Numbered from the stretch's first letter, positions 33,332 to 41,746 are shown. The stretch is 64,000 nt of DNA from Actinomadura rudentiformis (GCF_008923185.1 NZ_WBMT01000014.1:62001-126000); one strand, 5' to 3'. Program-made: numbers and translations. The notes: generated by a model not told the origin, from the letters alone.

Positions 33332-35047
33332 ATGACCGAGGACGTTCCCGGCTATCGGGTGCTGGAGCAGGTCGGCGAGGGCGGATTCAGCGTCGTCTAC
33401 CGGGCCCACCAGGAACGCCTGGACCGGACGGTGGCGCTCAAGGTCCTGTCGATCAGCGCGGTCGACGACGCGGCCATGCGCCGGTTCCAGCGCGAATGCA
33501 AGATCACCGGTCGGCTTTCGGGGCACCCCAACATCGTCACGGTCCTCGACACCGGAACGAGCCGGTTCGGCCGCCCGTACATCGCGATGGAGTACTTCGA
33601 ACGCGGCGCGCTGATCGACCGGCTCGAACGCGAAGGGCCGCTGCCCGTCGGCGAGGCGCTGCGCATCGGCGTGAAAATGGCGGGCGCGCTGGCCGCCACA
33701 CACGAGACCGACGTGCTCCACCGCGACGTCAAGCCGCAGAACATCCTCGTCTCGAAATACGGCGAACCGGCCCTCGCCGACTTCGGCATCGCCCGGCTGA
33801 CGGACTCGTTCGACCACAGCCACACGCAGGCGTTCACCCCGCACCACGCTGCGCCCGAGGTGCTCGAGGGCAGGACGCCCGGCGTCGGGTCCGACATCTA
33901 CTCGCTCGGCTCCACGCTCTACCAGCTGCTGGCGGGGCAGCCCGCGTTCAAGGGACCGCGCGGCGAGGGCATCGCGCCGCTGATGCTGCGCATCATGAAC
34001 GACCCGCCGCCCGCGTTCCAGCGGAGCGACGTACCGGGCCAGGTCTTCGAGGTCATCAGCCAGGCGATGGCCAAGGCACCGGAACATCGTTTCGGCAGCG
34101 CCGTCGAGTTCGCGCAGCGGCTGCAGCAGCTCCAGGCGGAGCTGGGCCTGCCCATCACCGACCTCGCGCACAGCGGCAGCGGCGACGCGCCCGTCATTCC
34201 CCCGCAGTTCCCGGCGCACCCGCGTCCTCCGGCGGTCCCCGAATGGGCACCGACGACGCCGCGTTCCACCACCACACCGGCATCCGCGGCCCCACCGGCC
34301 GCGACGCCGGACGGTGTGACCGAGCAGGTGTCCCCGTCCGGCCCGCTCTCCCCCTGGCACCCGAACGCTCCCGCTTCCCAGTCCGCACCGCCGACGGGCT
34401 ACCCCACCACCCCTCACCCCGTGCCGTCCGCGCAGCCCGGCCTGCCAGGCGGCCCGGCGGTGGCCGCCACACCCGCGGCTGACCAGGCACCGGCTCCGAC
34501 TTGGCCCCCGCAGCAAGTGCAGCATCCACACGCGTCCCAGCCCGGCTCGGACGGCCCGCGGCGCGGACTGATCGTCGCCGTCTCGGTCGCGCTCGCGGGC
34601 GGGCTCGCCGTCGGCCTGGGCGCACTCGCGCTTTCCGGCGGGGGCGGCGGGCCGAAGGACCCGGCGACCCAGGGTTCCAGCCCGCTCACACCGCAGAACG
34701 GCGGCACCCAGGCTCCTCTCGGCAACGCCCCCGTCACCGGCAAGCAGCTCGCCGCCGCCCGCCCCTACGGCCTGGCGGCGAAGCCGTACGGCACGTCGGT
34801 CAGCCTCGCCTGGCGGCTGCCCCCGGTCGCCCGGCAGATGCCGATCCTCGTCCAGCAGGCCCCGTTCGGAACGAGCGCGGTCGTGCCCGTGAGCAACGGC
34901 GCCGTCACCACGACCATCTCGAAGCTCAACCCCAAGCTGGGCTACTGCTTCCGCGTGGGCTCCGTCCCCGGCCTCGGCGCGGACAACTCTCCCAAGGTGT
35001 CGTGGTCACGCCCCAAGTGCATCCGCGGCGCCCGCGTCGCAGGCTGA
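33332..35047 (+). CDS. Membrane Ser/Thr protein kinase with Fn3-like ectodomain
   Basis: 571 residues. Complete kinase domain at about 8-275: glycine loop GEGGFS (15-20), Lys37, HRDVKPQN (Asp132) and DFG (150-152). A Pro/Thr/Ala-rich juxtamembrane region follows, then one membrane helix near 411-433 (LIVAVSVALAGGLAVGLGAL) and a short external domain ('GLAAKPYGTSVSLAWRLPPV') that looks like a fibronectin-III strand pattern. No PASTA repeats. It is followed, convergently, by an Fn3 protein gene. Confidence 0.87.
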   Translation: MTEDVPGYRVLEQVGEGGFSVVYRAHQERLDRTVALKVLSISAVDDAAMRRFQRECKITGRLSGHPNIVTVLDTGTSRFGRPYIAMEYFERGALIDRLEREGPLPVGEALRIGVKMAGALAATHETDVLHRDVKPQNILVSKYGEPALADFGIARLTDSFDHSHTQAFTPHHAAPEVLEGRTPGVGSDIYSLGSTLYQLLAGQPAFKGPRGEGIAPLMLRIMNDPPPAFQRSDVPGQVFEVISQAMAKAPEHRFGSAVEFAQRLQQLQAELGLPITDLAHSGSGDAPVIPPQFPAHPRPPAVPEWAPTTPRSTTTPASAAPPAATPDGVTEQVSPSGPLSPWHPNAPASQSAPPTGYPTTPHPVPSAQPGLPGGPAVAATPAADQAPAPTWPPQQVQHPHASQPGSDGPRRGLIVAVSVALAGGLAVGLGALALSGGGGGPKDPATQGSSPLTPQNGGTQAPLGNAPVTGKQLAAARPYGLAAKPYGTSVSLAWRLPPVARQMPILVQQAPFGTSAVVPVSNGAVTTTISKLNPKLGYCFRVGSVPGLGADNSPKVSWSRPKCIRGARVAG

Positions 35048-35064
35048 CCACGTCCCGTTCACCG

Positions 35065-37176
35065 TCACTCGCAGCGCCAGAGCGGGAGGCCGAGGAACGT
35101 CTTCCAGCCACTGCCGGCGCTGTTGGGAGTCTTGGCGAGATACCCGATCATGTAGCCGTCGCCTTTAGGCGTTCGGACCTTGTTGTAGAGGTTTCCGGCG
35201 AAGTCAGGGTTGTTGTTCGGGTGCGTGTAGTTCGCCCCCTTGACCTGACAGAGCACGGTCAGCGTGTGCCCGTTGTCCTTGTAGGTGAAGACCTGGGCAC
35301 TCTCCTTGTCAGGCTTGGCCCTCACATATGCGGTCGAGCCGCTGCCGTTGTGCTGGATCGGGTACCTCTGGGCCGGACCGGTCAGGGTGACGTTGATGCT
35401 GGTGCCCTCGTTGCCGCCCGCGCCGTTGGACGACCCCACGTGGAATGAGTACTGCCCGTTCGTGAAGACGTCGGACAGCACGATGCTGGTGCCCTTGATG
35501 TCGAGCGTGCTGGTGGTCTCCGAGCTGACCTGGTAGCGGGTGGAGGGATCGTCCGTTCCCGCGCCCGGCTCCCATGAGATCTTCGCGCCCTGGGCCGTGG
35601 CCTCGGCTTTGACGTTGCGAGGCGAGAGCGGAGCCGTGCAGGGACGGACCGGCGGACTGGGATCGGAGGCGAGTTCCGACGCCCTCCCCTGGGCGTCCCG
35701 GTATTGGACGGCGACGCGGAAGCGGTATTCCTTATCGCAGTCACCGCCAGCGACACTGAACTCCAACGCGCCCACGTTGACCGGTATCGACCGGGGACTG
35801 GCGGTGAGCCCCTGCGGGACGTCCTTGATGACGTATCCGGTCGGCGTCCCGCCGCGCGACGGCTTGAACCCGATCCGCATGGCGCCGCCCTCGAACCTCG
35901 TGGTCAGCTGCGTGGGAGGCGTCGGCGCGCCCGGCGGGCGTGGTGGGGAGGACGGTAGATCAGGCGAAGGACCGGGAGGCGGAGTCCGGCCGTCACCACT
36001 GCCACCGGACGGCAAGGGCTGGCGCTTGTCCCCACCCGGGATCTTCGTCTCGTACTTCCCGAACGCGCTCGCCGCGCCGTTGCCGTCCACGACGACCGCC
36101 TTGGGCTGGCCCGGATCGTGGGCCCAGAGCATGCCTTCCTTGACGAAGACCTCCAGGCTGGAGTTACGGCCCGCCACGGGAATCGCCTTTTCGCTGCTGC
36201 CCGTCGCGGTGTTGTAGACGTGCAACTGCCCCAGGGACTCATCAGGGACATAGATCCTGGGACCCAGGATCTGGGGCGGCTGGTAGCGGTGTTTGGGCAG
36301 CTTGAGCGCGACTCCCTGATGCCGGCCGGTGCCGCTGTCCAGCAATGTCAGCGCCCCGGTGCTCTGCACGAGCAGAGGGATGACCGTCCCCTCCGTCCGG
36401 GCGGGGACCAGCGTCTCAGCGTTCGCCGCCCGCACGGTCGACGGGAGCCTGACGTAGAGGCGGACGCCCGAGCTTCCGAACACGGTCGCGTTGGCCGCCG
36501 TGGAGTTCACCACGACGGGCTCGCCCGCGGCCATCACGAGCGACAGCCGGTCCCCGGCCTTCCCGACCTTGGTCGTCGGCAGGAGCCGGCCGTCCCGGAA
36601 CGGCGTGACCTCTCCCAGTTGCGGCACCGGCACCCACAGGGTGCCCCGCACGTCGACTCCGGCCTCCTCCAACGGCGGTGACAGCACCGCGGACGGTCCG
36701 ACCGGCGTCAGGCTGACCGGATCGATCTGCTGGACCGCGCCCTTGACCGGATCGACGGTGTACGCCTTGCCCGCCTCGGCGAGCACCTGAAGGTTGAGCC
36801 CGCCGAGCGCCTTGCTCTGCGTCACCTTCAACTGCGACGGATCGATCCGGCTGACGACTCCGGTGTCGAGGTCGACGAGCAGCACGGTGTTGCCGTCCTG
36901 CACGACCTTGATCCGGTGGTTGCGCATCTGCGGGAGGAGCGCGGCCTTGCCGTCGACCTTGGCCGCCGGTCCGTTCACGTGGACGAGCACGCCCTTGCTC
37001 TTGGCGGTCAACCAGGCGCCCACATCGGCGAGCCTGTACTTGGCGCTGGCGATGCCCACCCCGTACACCACCGCGGTCACCAGCAGCAGGCCGACCAGGC
37101 CGAGCGCCACCTGGCCCGTCACCCGATCCCTGCTGAACGCCGCGCGCATCGCCCCGCGGAAGCCCGATCGCCCCAC
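35065..37176 (-). CDS. Membrane-anchored propeller/Fn3 protein (paralogue of 46078 gene)
   Basis: 703 residues. Basic start, one membrane helix (about 22-44), then a region with regular turns such as 'NTVLLVDLDTGVVSRIDP', read as propeller blades, a Gly/Pro linker near 390-420, two fibronectin-III-like domains (about 425-615) and a C-terminal domain with SH3-like strands ending LPLWRCE. Near-identical N-terminus to the 794-residue protein at 46078 (RDRVTGQVALGLVG against RDRVTGQVAIGLVG). Role unknown; the paralogue sits in a MoxR/DUF58 operon, so an envelope-associated function is inferred. Confidence 0.75.
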   Translation of the reverse strand: MGRSGFRGAMRAAFSRDRVTGQVALGLVGLLLVTAVVYGVGIASAKYRLADVGAWLTAKSKGVLVHVNGPAAKVDGKAALLPQMRNHRIKVVQDGNTVLLVDLDTGVVSRIDPSQLKVTQSKALGGLNLQVLAEAGKAYTVDPVKGAVQQIDPVSLTPVGPSAVLSPPLEEAGVDVRGTLWVPVPQLGEVTPFRDGRLLPTTKVGKAGDRLSLVMAAGEPVVVNSTAANATVFGSSGVRLYVRLPSTVRAANAETLVPARTEGTVIPLLVQSTGALTLLDSGTGRHQGVALKLPKHRYQPPQILGPRIYVPDESLGQLHVYNTATGSSEKAIPVAGRNSSLEVFVKEGMLWAHDPGQPKAVVVDGNGAASAFGKYETKIPGGDKRQPLPSGGSGDGRTPPPGPSPDLPSSPPRPPGAPTPPTQLTTRFEGGAMRIGFKPSRGGTPTGYVIKDVPQGLTASPRSIPVNVGALEFSVAGGDCDKEYRFRVAVQYRDAQGRASELASDPSPPVRPCTAPLSPRNVKAEATAQGAKISWEPGAGTDDPSTRYQVSSETTSTLDIKGTSIVLSDVFTNGQYSFHVGSSNGAGGNEGTSINVTLTGPAQRYPIQHNGSGSTAYVRAKPDKESAQVFTYKDNGHTLTVLCQVKGANYTHPNNNPDFAGNLYNKVRTPKGDGYMIGYLAKTPNSAGSGWKTFLGLPLWRCE

Positions 37177-37289
37177 TCGTCACCTGTCCCTCGCCGACGC
37201 GCAGGACACACTAGCCCGCAGCCGCCTCCTTCACCCCGAGATTGGACGGACCGACCGAACTCGGTCAGGGAAGGCCGGCACGGTGAGCT

Positions 37290-38192
37290 TCAGATCAGAG
37301 CCTCGCTGTACGTCGGGATGGTGATGTTGCGGCCGGAGAGCACCACGACCAGCCGGCCCGACACCTCGACCTTGCCGGCCAGCACCGCCGCGACCCCGCA
37401 CGCGCCCGCCCCCTCGACCACCAGGCCGTGCTCAGCGAACAGCCAGCGCATGGCACCCCGGATCTCGGCCTCGGTCGCCGACGTCAGCTCGGCGTGCCGG
37501 AGAACGTCAGGCGTCACGGACCCGGGTTCGAGGTTGCCCGCGAGCCCGTCGGCGATCGTCTCCCCGACCTCGACCTCCACGACATTCCCCGCACCCACCG
37601 CCGCGGAGACGGCCTGCGACCGGGCGGCCTCCACTCCCACCACCCGCACATCACCACGCTGCCGCGCCCACAAGGTCAGTCCGGCGGCGAGCCCTCCCCC
37701 GCCGACCGGCGCGACCACCGTCATCGGCCCGTGCACCTGAGCGTCGAGCTCGCACCCGAGCGTGCCCTGCCCAGCGATCACGTGCGGATCGTTGTAGGGC
37801 GACACATAACGGCCCGGCAGGTTCAGAGCGTGGGCCTCGGCCTGGTCGTAGTCGTCACCGTGTTCCACCAGCCGCACCGGATACGACCGGATCTTGGCGA
37901 CCTTCGCCGCCGAGGCCCGCCTCGACACGACCACGGTCAGCTCCGCACCCACCCGCGACGCCGCGTACGCCATGGCCAGCCCATGATTACCGGCGCTGGC
38001 GGTGACGGCGGGCTCCTCCGGCGTCAGCGCAGCGATCGCACCCCGGACCTTGAACGACCCGGTCGGCTGGAACGTCTCCAGTTTGAGCAACCCGATCCCG
38101 CTCGGCACGACAGGAGTGGGCTGCAAGACCCCGCTCACATCACGCCAAGCCCGTTCCAGATCCTCAACCCCCGGCACCCGAACGACCCGCAT
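37290..38192 (-). CDS. PLP-dependent threonine/serine dehydratase-like enzyme
   Basis: 300 residues from the ATG at 38192, five bases after GGGAGG; GTG 38198 is the alternative. Fold-type II PLP enzyme: Schiff-base Lys48 in TGSFKVRGA, phosphate loop PVGGGGLAAGL, and SAGNHG. Length matches short threonine dehydratase/serine racemase-like proteins without a regulatory ACT domain. Deaminates threonine or serine to a 2-oxo acid or racemises serine. Isolated; nothing nearby fixes its pathway. Confidence 0.8.
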   Translation of the reverse strand: MRVVRVPGVEDLERAWRDVSGVLQPTPVVPSGIGLLKLETFQPTGSFKVRGAIAALTPEEPAVTASAGNHGLAMAYAASRVGAELTVVVSRRASAAKVAKIRSYPVRLVEHGDDYDQAEAHALNLPGRYVSPYNDPHVIAGQGTLGCELDAQVHGPMTVVAPVGGGGLAAGLTLWARQRGDVRVVGVEAARSQAVSAAVGAGNVVEVEVGETIADGLAGNLEPGSVTPDVLRHAELTSATEAEIRGAMRWLFAEHGLVVEGAGACGVAAVLAGKVEVSGRLVVVLSGRNITIPTYSEALI

Positions 38193-38374
38193 GCCCACCT
38201 CCCAGACTCACATCCTTCACCAACGCCCCCCTGCCCATGCCCGCCGCCGGACCACCTCGGCAGGACTTCGCCGCGCGCATAGTGCCCGTTCGTTCATGTC
38301 CGCCTCGCTATGAGGACAAATTAAGTTGAGCCCACGACGAGCGATGTGGTCCTCTTAGAGAGGCAAAGCAACGA

Positions 38375-38452
38375 CCTCCCGGTGCGAAGGCCACGGGTTA
38401 CTTCTTTCACCATAAGAAAACCGATCCTGCGGCCGTCTTTGATCTCGGGAGG
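38375..38452 (+). ncRNA. Y-RNA-like RNA 1 (short, no tRNA-like module)
   Basis: CCTCCCG (38375-38381) pairs with CGGGAGG (38446-38452). Just inside is GGTGCGAAGG (38381-38390), close to the GGUCCGAAGG of animal Y RNAs, then ACGGGTTACTTC (38393-38404); the 3' strand carries TTTGATCTCGGG. A small hairpin TTCTT (38402-38406)/AAGAA (38414-38418) with a seven-base loop occupies the place where RNAs 2 and 3 have a tRNA-like module. First of three tandem copies upstream of the Ro60 gene. About 78 nt by its closing stem. Confidence 0.75.
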
Positions 38453-38487
38453 CCACAACTCCAGAACGTTTCATCACTGAACACGCA

Positions 38488-38600
38488 CCTCCCGGTGCGC
38501 AGGTGAACGGGTACTTCGAGGTTCGATTCCCCGCAGCCGCTCTCGTGCGGCTGTCGCCCAATTGGCAGGGCACCCCGTGCGCCGACCTGATCTCGGGAGG
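38488..38600 (+). ncRNA. Y-RNA-like RNA 2 with permuted tRNA-like module (YrlA class)
   Basis: Closed by CCTCCCG (38488-38494) and CGGGAGG (38594-38600); Ro-type motif GGTGCGCAGG (38494-38503). The interior holds, in this order, a T arm (38517-38533, loop TTCGATT, one A-C mismatch), a 7-bp acceptor-like hairpin CAGCCGC/GCGGCTG (38534-38553), a two-base linker, and a D arm (38556-38571, GCCC/GGGC, loop AATTGGCA). That is a tRNA body read in permuted order without an anticodon arm. 3' strand CCTGATCTCGGG matches RNAs 1 and 3. Confidence 0.82.
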
Positions 38601-38601
38601 A

Positions 38602-38774
38602 GCACGAACTTCGTGGGATGCCCGGTGCGAAGGCAACGGATACTTCCTTTGGGATCCGCGGGTCGTGGGTTCGAGTCCCACCGCCGCCTCACGGTGGCGT
38701 AGCTCAGATGGGTAGAGCAGCGGAATTTTCGGACCGTCGCCGAATTCTGACCTCGGGCATTCCACGAAGCGTGC
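38602..38774 (+). ncRNA. Y-RNA-like RNA 3 with permuted tRNA-like module (YrlA class)
   Basis: CTTCGTGGGATGCCCG (38609-38624) pairs over 16 bp with 38754-38769, and beyond a two-A bulge GGGAGGAGCACG (38595-38606) pairs with 38770-38781. Ro-type motif GGTGCGAAGG at 38624-38633. The module is canonical: T arm GTGGG/CCCAC with loop TTCGAGT (38665-38681), 7-bp acceptor hairpin (38682-38699, loop TCAC), linker TA, D arm GCTC/GAGC with loop AGATGGGTA (38702-38718). The 3' strand has TCTGACCTCGGG. The closing stem shows compensatory changes against RNAs 1 and 2 (ATGCCCG/CGGGCAT for CCTCCCG/CGGGAGG). Ends just upstream of the Ro60 gene. Confidence 0.87.
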
Positions 38775-38801
38775 TCCTCCCTGCATGGAAGGGGCCTTTC
38801 A

Positions 38802-40400
38802 ATGGCGAAGTTCAACCGGAGCCGTATGCGGACCGCCACGTCGAGTCCGGTGACCGCGGAAGCGGTCGCGTCCGGCCGTACCCATGAAGGCGCCCCCGGT
38901 CATGTCCGCGATACCAAGAGCGAACTTTTTCTGCTCGCAGTGACCAACATGGTCGGCGAAGGCACGTTCTACGAGAAGGCCGGCGACCGCGACGACCGCT
39001 ACCGTGCCCTCGTCCACCAGGCCGCCGTCACCGACGGAGACTGGCTGGCGGGCTTCCTCCCCTGGCTGCGCACCCAGGCCGGCATGCGCTCGGCTCCGAT
39101 CGTCGGCGCCCTCGAAGCGGTCCGGGCGCGCCTGGACGCCGGTCTGCACGGCGGCAACCGGCAGCTGGTGTCCAGCGTGCTCGCGCGCGCCGATGAGCCG
39201 GGCGAAGCACTCGCGTACTGGACCGCCACCTACGGCCGTGCGATTCCCAAGCCGGTCAAGCGTGGCATCGGCGATGCCGTTCTGCGGCTCGGCACCGAGT
39301 TCAACTACGTCAAGTGGGGCAGCTCGGAGGCGCGCGGCTTCACGTTCGCCGACATCCTCAACCTCACCCACCCGGGCGACCGCAAGGGCAGCTCGCAGGG
39401 CAACCGTTTCCAGGGACCGTGGCAGCACGACCTGTTCGGGTACGTGGTGAAGCGCCCCTACCAGGCCGACGCCCCGATCCCCGAGTCACTGGGGACGCTG
39501 ACGCGCCGTAGCGCGCTGCTGTCCATGCCGGTCGACGAGCGCCGCCGTGTGCTGGAGGACCCGCAGGTGCTGCGCCGCGCGGGCATCACCTGGGAAGCGC
39601 TGGCGGGCTGGCTCCAGGGCCCGATGGACGCCGCCGCATGGGAGGCGATGATCCCGTCGATGGGGGTGTTCGCCCTCGTGCGCAACCTGCGCAACTTCGA
39701 CCAGGCGGGCGTCAGTGACGAGGTCGCCGCACAGGTCGCCGCAAAGATCTCCAACCCCGAGGTGGTCGCGCGCTCGCGGATGTTCCCGTTCCGCTTCCTT
39801 GCGGCCTACAAGGCCGCGCCGTCGCTGCGGTGGTCGTACGCGCTGGAGAAGGCGCTCAACCACTCGCTGGCCAACGTGCCCGCCCTGCGCGGCCGGTCGC
39901 TGATCCTGGTCGACCGGTCCGGCTCGATGTTCGGCCGGATCTCCGACAAGTCGGGGCTCAACCGCGCCGACTCGGCCGCCATCTTCGGCGCCGCGCTCGC
40001 CATGCGCGCCCAGGACGCCGATCTGGTCGAGTTCGGCACCGGCCACCGCCGGGTCAGGGTGCGCCGCGGCGAGTCGCTGCTGACCGTGCTCAAGCGGTTC
40101 ACCTCGATGGGCGGCACCGAGACGGCCGAGGCGGTACGGGCGAACTTCCGCGCCCACGACCGTGTGGTGATCGTGACCGACGAGCAGGCGTGGGGCGGCT
40201 ACCACGGCGGCGACCCCACGGCTCAGGTCCCACCGGACGTTCCCGTCTACACCTGGAATCTCGCCGGATACAAGCACGGCCATGGCCCCTCCGGGACCGG
40301 CAACCGGCACACCTTCGGCGGGCTGAACGACGCCGCGTTCGGCCTCATCCCGCTCCTGGAAGCCCGACAGTCCGCGACCTGGCCCTGGCTGACGGCCTGA
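38802..40400 (+). CDS. rsr: Ro60 orthologue (TROVE domain RNA-binding protein)
   Basis: 532 residues, the normal size of Ro60/Rsr. Residues about 20-360 form the HEAT-repeat TROVE ring that binds misfolded RNAs and Y RNAs ('LFLLAVTNMVGEGTFYEKAG', 'MGVFALVRNLRNFDQAG'); about 362-530 is a von Willebrand A domain with MIDAS residues Asp371, Ser373, Ser375 (VDRSGSM). ATG at 38802 follows GGAAGGGG by seven bases. Bacterial Ro60 works with Y RNA to steer RNA exonucleases or RNA repair during stress. Three Y-RNA-like genes lie immediately upstream. No RtcB ligase gene is adjacent. Confidence 0.93.
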   Translation: MAKFNRSRMRTATSSPVTAEAVASGRTHEGAPGHVRDTKSELFLLAVTNMVGEGTFYEKAGDRDDRYRALVHQAAVTDGDWLAGFLPWLRTQAGMRSAPIVGALEAVRARLDAGLHGGNRQLVSSVLARADEPGEALAYWTATYGRAIPKPVKRGIGDAVLRLGTEFNYVKWGSSEARGFTFADILNLTHPGDRKGSSQGNRFQGPWQHDLFGYVVKRPYQADAPIPESLGTLTRRSALLSMPVDERRRVLEDPQVLRRAGITWEALAGWLQGPMDAAAWEAMIPSMGVFALVRNLRNFDQAGVSDEVAAQVAAKISNPEVVARSRMFPFRFLAAYKAAPSLRWSYALEKALNHSLANVPALRGRSLILVDRSGSMFGRISDKSGLNRADSAAIFGAALAMRAQDADLVEFGTGHRRVRVRRGESLLTVLKRFTSMGGTETAEAVRANFRAHDRVVIVTDEQAWGGYHGGDPTAQVPPDVPVYTWNLAGYKHGHGPSGTGNRHTFGGLNDAAFGLIPLLEARQSATWPWLTA

Positions 40401-40409
40401 GAGTCCCGT

Positions 40410-40439
40410 CCGTCCACCGTGGCCGATCATGGTGGACGG
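40410..40439. terminator. Bidirectional hairpin between convergent genes
   Basis: CCGTCCACC (40410-40418) and GGTGGACGG (40431-40439) form a perfect 9-bp stem with a 12-base loop in the 52-base gap between the rightward Ro60 gene and the leftward PEP-mutase-like gene. There is no U tract, as is usual for actinobacterial terminators. Confidence 0.7.
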
Positions 40440-40452
40440 GCGGAACGGCGCG

Positions 40453-41247
40453 TCAGAGCTTGACGATCTTGGGGGCCACTTCGGTGGAGTCGGCGAACTC
40501 CTCGTAGGTGCCGTTGCGGAGGAGGGTCGCCACGGCGCGGTGGGTGGCGGCGTAGGTGGAGAGATGGAGGGCGGCGCCCAGGCTGATGCGGCGGACGCCC
40601 GCGTCGGCGAGCTGGCGGACGCCCGGGCCGTTGGGGTCTGCCATCACGTTGATCGGGAGCGGGGACTCGGCGGTGAGGGCGCTCAGCTCGTCCAGGTCGA
40701 GCAGGCCGGGGACGAACAGGCAGTCGGCGCCGGCCTCGGCGTAGATCTTGGCGCGGGCGCGTACTTCGGCCGGACGGGTGTCGCGCTCGACCGCGCGGGA
40801 GAAATAGACGTCCGTACGAGCGTTGACGACCAGGTCGGGCCCGCCGGCGTCACGGGCGGCACGGAGGCGGGCGGCCTGCTCCTCGGGGGTGTGCAGGGGC
40901 GCCGTGTAGGAGCGGGAGTCTTCCAGGTTGATGCCGACGGCGCCCGTGGCGACGACCCGGCGGACGGTCTCGGCCACGTCCGCGGGGCTCTCGCCGTAGC
41001 CGTTCTCGATGTCGGCGCTGACCGGGATGTCGACGGCGGCGACGATGCGGCTGACGACTTCGACCATCTCGTCACGGGTGAGCCGGTGACCGTCCGGGCG
41101 GCCCAGCGACCAGGCGATCCCGGCGCTGGTGGTCCCGAGGGCGGGCGCACCCGCCTGGGCGATCGCGGCGGCGCTCGCCACGTCCCAGGCGTTCGGCAGG
41201 ATGAGAAGGTCGTCGTGGAGCGAACGCAACTGCTGGGCCTTGGACAC
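40453..41247 (-). CDS. Isocitrate lyase/PEP mutase-family protein
   Basis: 264 residues from GTG 41247 with GGGGGAG upstream. TIM-barrel motifs of the PEP mutase/isocitrate lyase superfamily: 'PNAWDVASAAAIAQAGAPA', Mg-binding 'SADIENGYG', 'VGINLEDS', and 'VVNARTDVYF'. The isocitrate-lyase KKCGH motif is absent, so it is neither lyase nor a true phosphonate mutase by motif. Members cleave or hydrolyse 2-oxo or oxalo-acids; substrate unknown. Convergent with Ro60. Confidence 0.83.
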   Translation of the reverse strand: MSKAQQLRSLHDDLLILPNAWDVASAAAIAQAGAPALGTTSAGIAWSLGRPDGHRLTRDEMVEVVSRIVAAVDIPVSADIENGYGESPADVAETVRRVVATGAVGINLEDSRSYTAPLHTPEEQAARLRAARDAGGPDLVVNARTDVYFSRAVERDTRPAEVRARAKIYAEAGADCLFVPGLLDLDELSALTAESPLPINVMADPNGPGVRQLADAGVRRISLGAALHLSTYAATHRAVATLLRNGTYEEFADSTEVAPKIVKL

Positions 41248-41285
41248 GGCTCCCCCTGATCGGCGACGATGGATCCGCCCGGACC

Positions 41286-41651
41286 TTATCCAGGGTGTCG
41301 GACATTCCCGGTGGCGTCCCGGAGGGCCTCGAAGACACGGGCGGCATGGTCCATGAAGACCTGGTCCATGGCGGACATCTGCAGGAGATACCAGCCCTCG
41401 TCGCTCCTGAGGTCCGCCGCCACCTCGGAGCCGTCGACGGCGATCTTGACGCGCATCGGGAACCGTTTGCGTCCCGGCGGCAGGAAGACGCCCCAGATGC
41501 GGAGCGCCAGCCGCGACCCGAAGCGGGCCTCGATGGTGCCGTCTCCGCGGCTGATCTCTCGCCAGCCGTGCGCCTTGAGGGCCTGGTCGATCGCGTCCAG
41601 GACGCCGTCGTCCTTACCGGCGGCGGTCCATCTCTTGGTGGCCTCCATCAC
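41286..41651 (-). CDS. Small hypothetical protein
   Basis: 121 residues, no signal peptide or membrane helix. Alternating strands (GTIEARFGSRLALRIWGVFL and FPMRVKIAVDGSEVAADL) between two helices suggest a small mixed alpha/beta domain. Third-position G/C bias fits a real gene. About 40 bases after, and in the same direction as, the start of the PEP-mutase-like gene's upstream region; it may be co-transcribed with it. I do not recognise the family. Confidence 0.6.
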   Translation of the reverse strand: MMEATKRWTAAGKDDGVLDAIDQALKAHGWREISRGDGTIEARFGSRLALRIWGVFLPPGRKRFPMRVKIAVDGSEVAADLRSDEGWYLLQMSAMDQVFMDHAARVFEALRDATGNVRHPG

Positions 41652-41706
41652 CCGAAACTACGCCTGGGCGTGTGCCCACGCCAGGAACCGGGGACCGGCG
41701 CGTGTC

Positions 41707-41746
41707 CGTGCCCGGTGGAAGGGGCACGCGCCCGGTGGAAGGGTCA
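41707..41746. repeat. 20-bp tandem duplication over the transglutaminase-like stop codon
   Basis: CGTGCCCGGTGGAAGGGGCA (41707-41726) and CGCGCCCGGTGGAAGGGTCA (41727-41746), 18 of 20 bases identical. The second copy ends in the stop codon of the leftward transglutaminase-like gene (TCA 41744-41746). Confidence 0.85.

Noticed and set aside
38691..38720. Sequence GGTGGCGTAGCTCAGATGGG looks like the 5' end of an ordinary tRNA gene
   Set aside because: No anticodon arm or 3' acceptor strand follows. The matching acceptor and T arm lie upstream in permuted order, inside Y RNA 3.
38355..38839. Open frames of 70-143 codons on both strands across the Y RNA region
   Set aside because: They cut through conserved RNA helices, lack ribosome sites and have no recognisable protein motifs.
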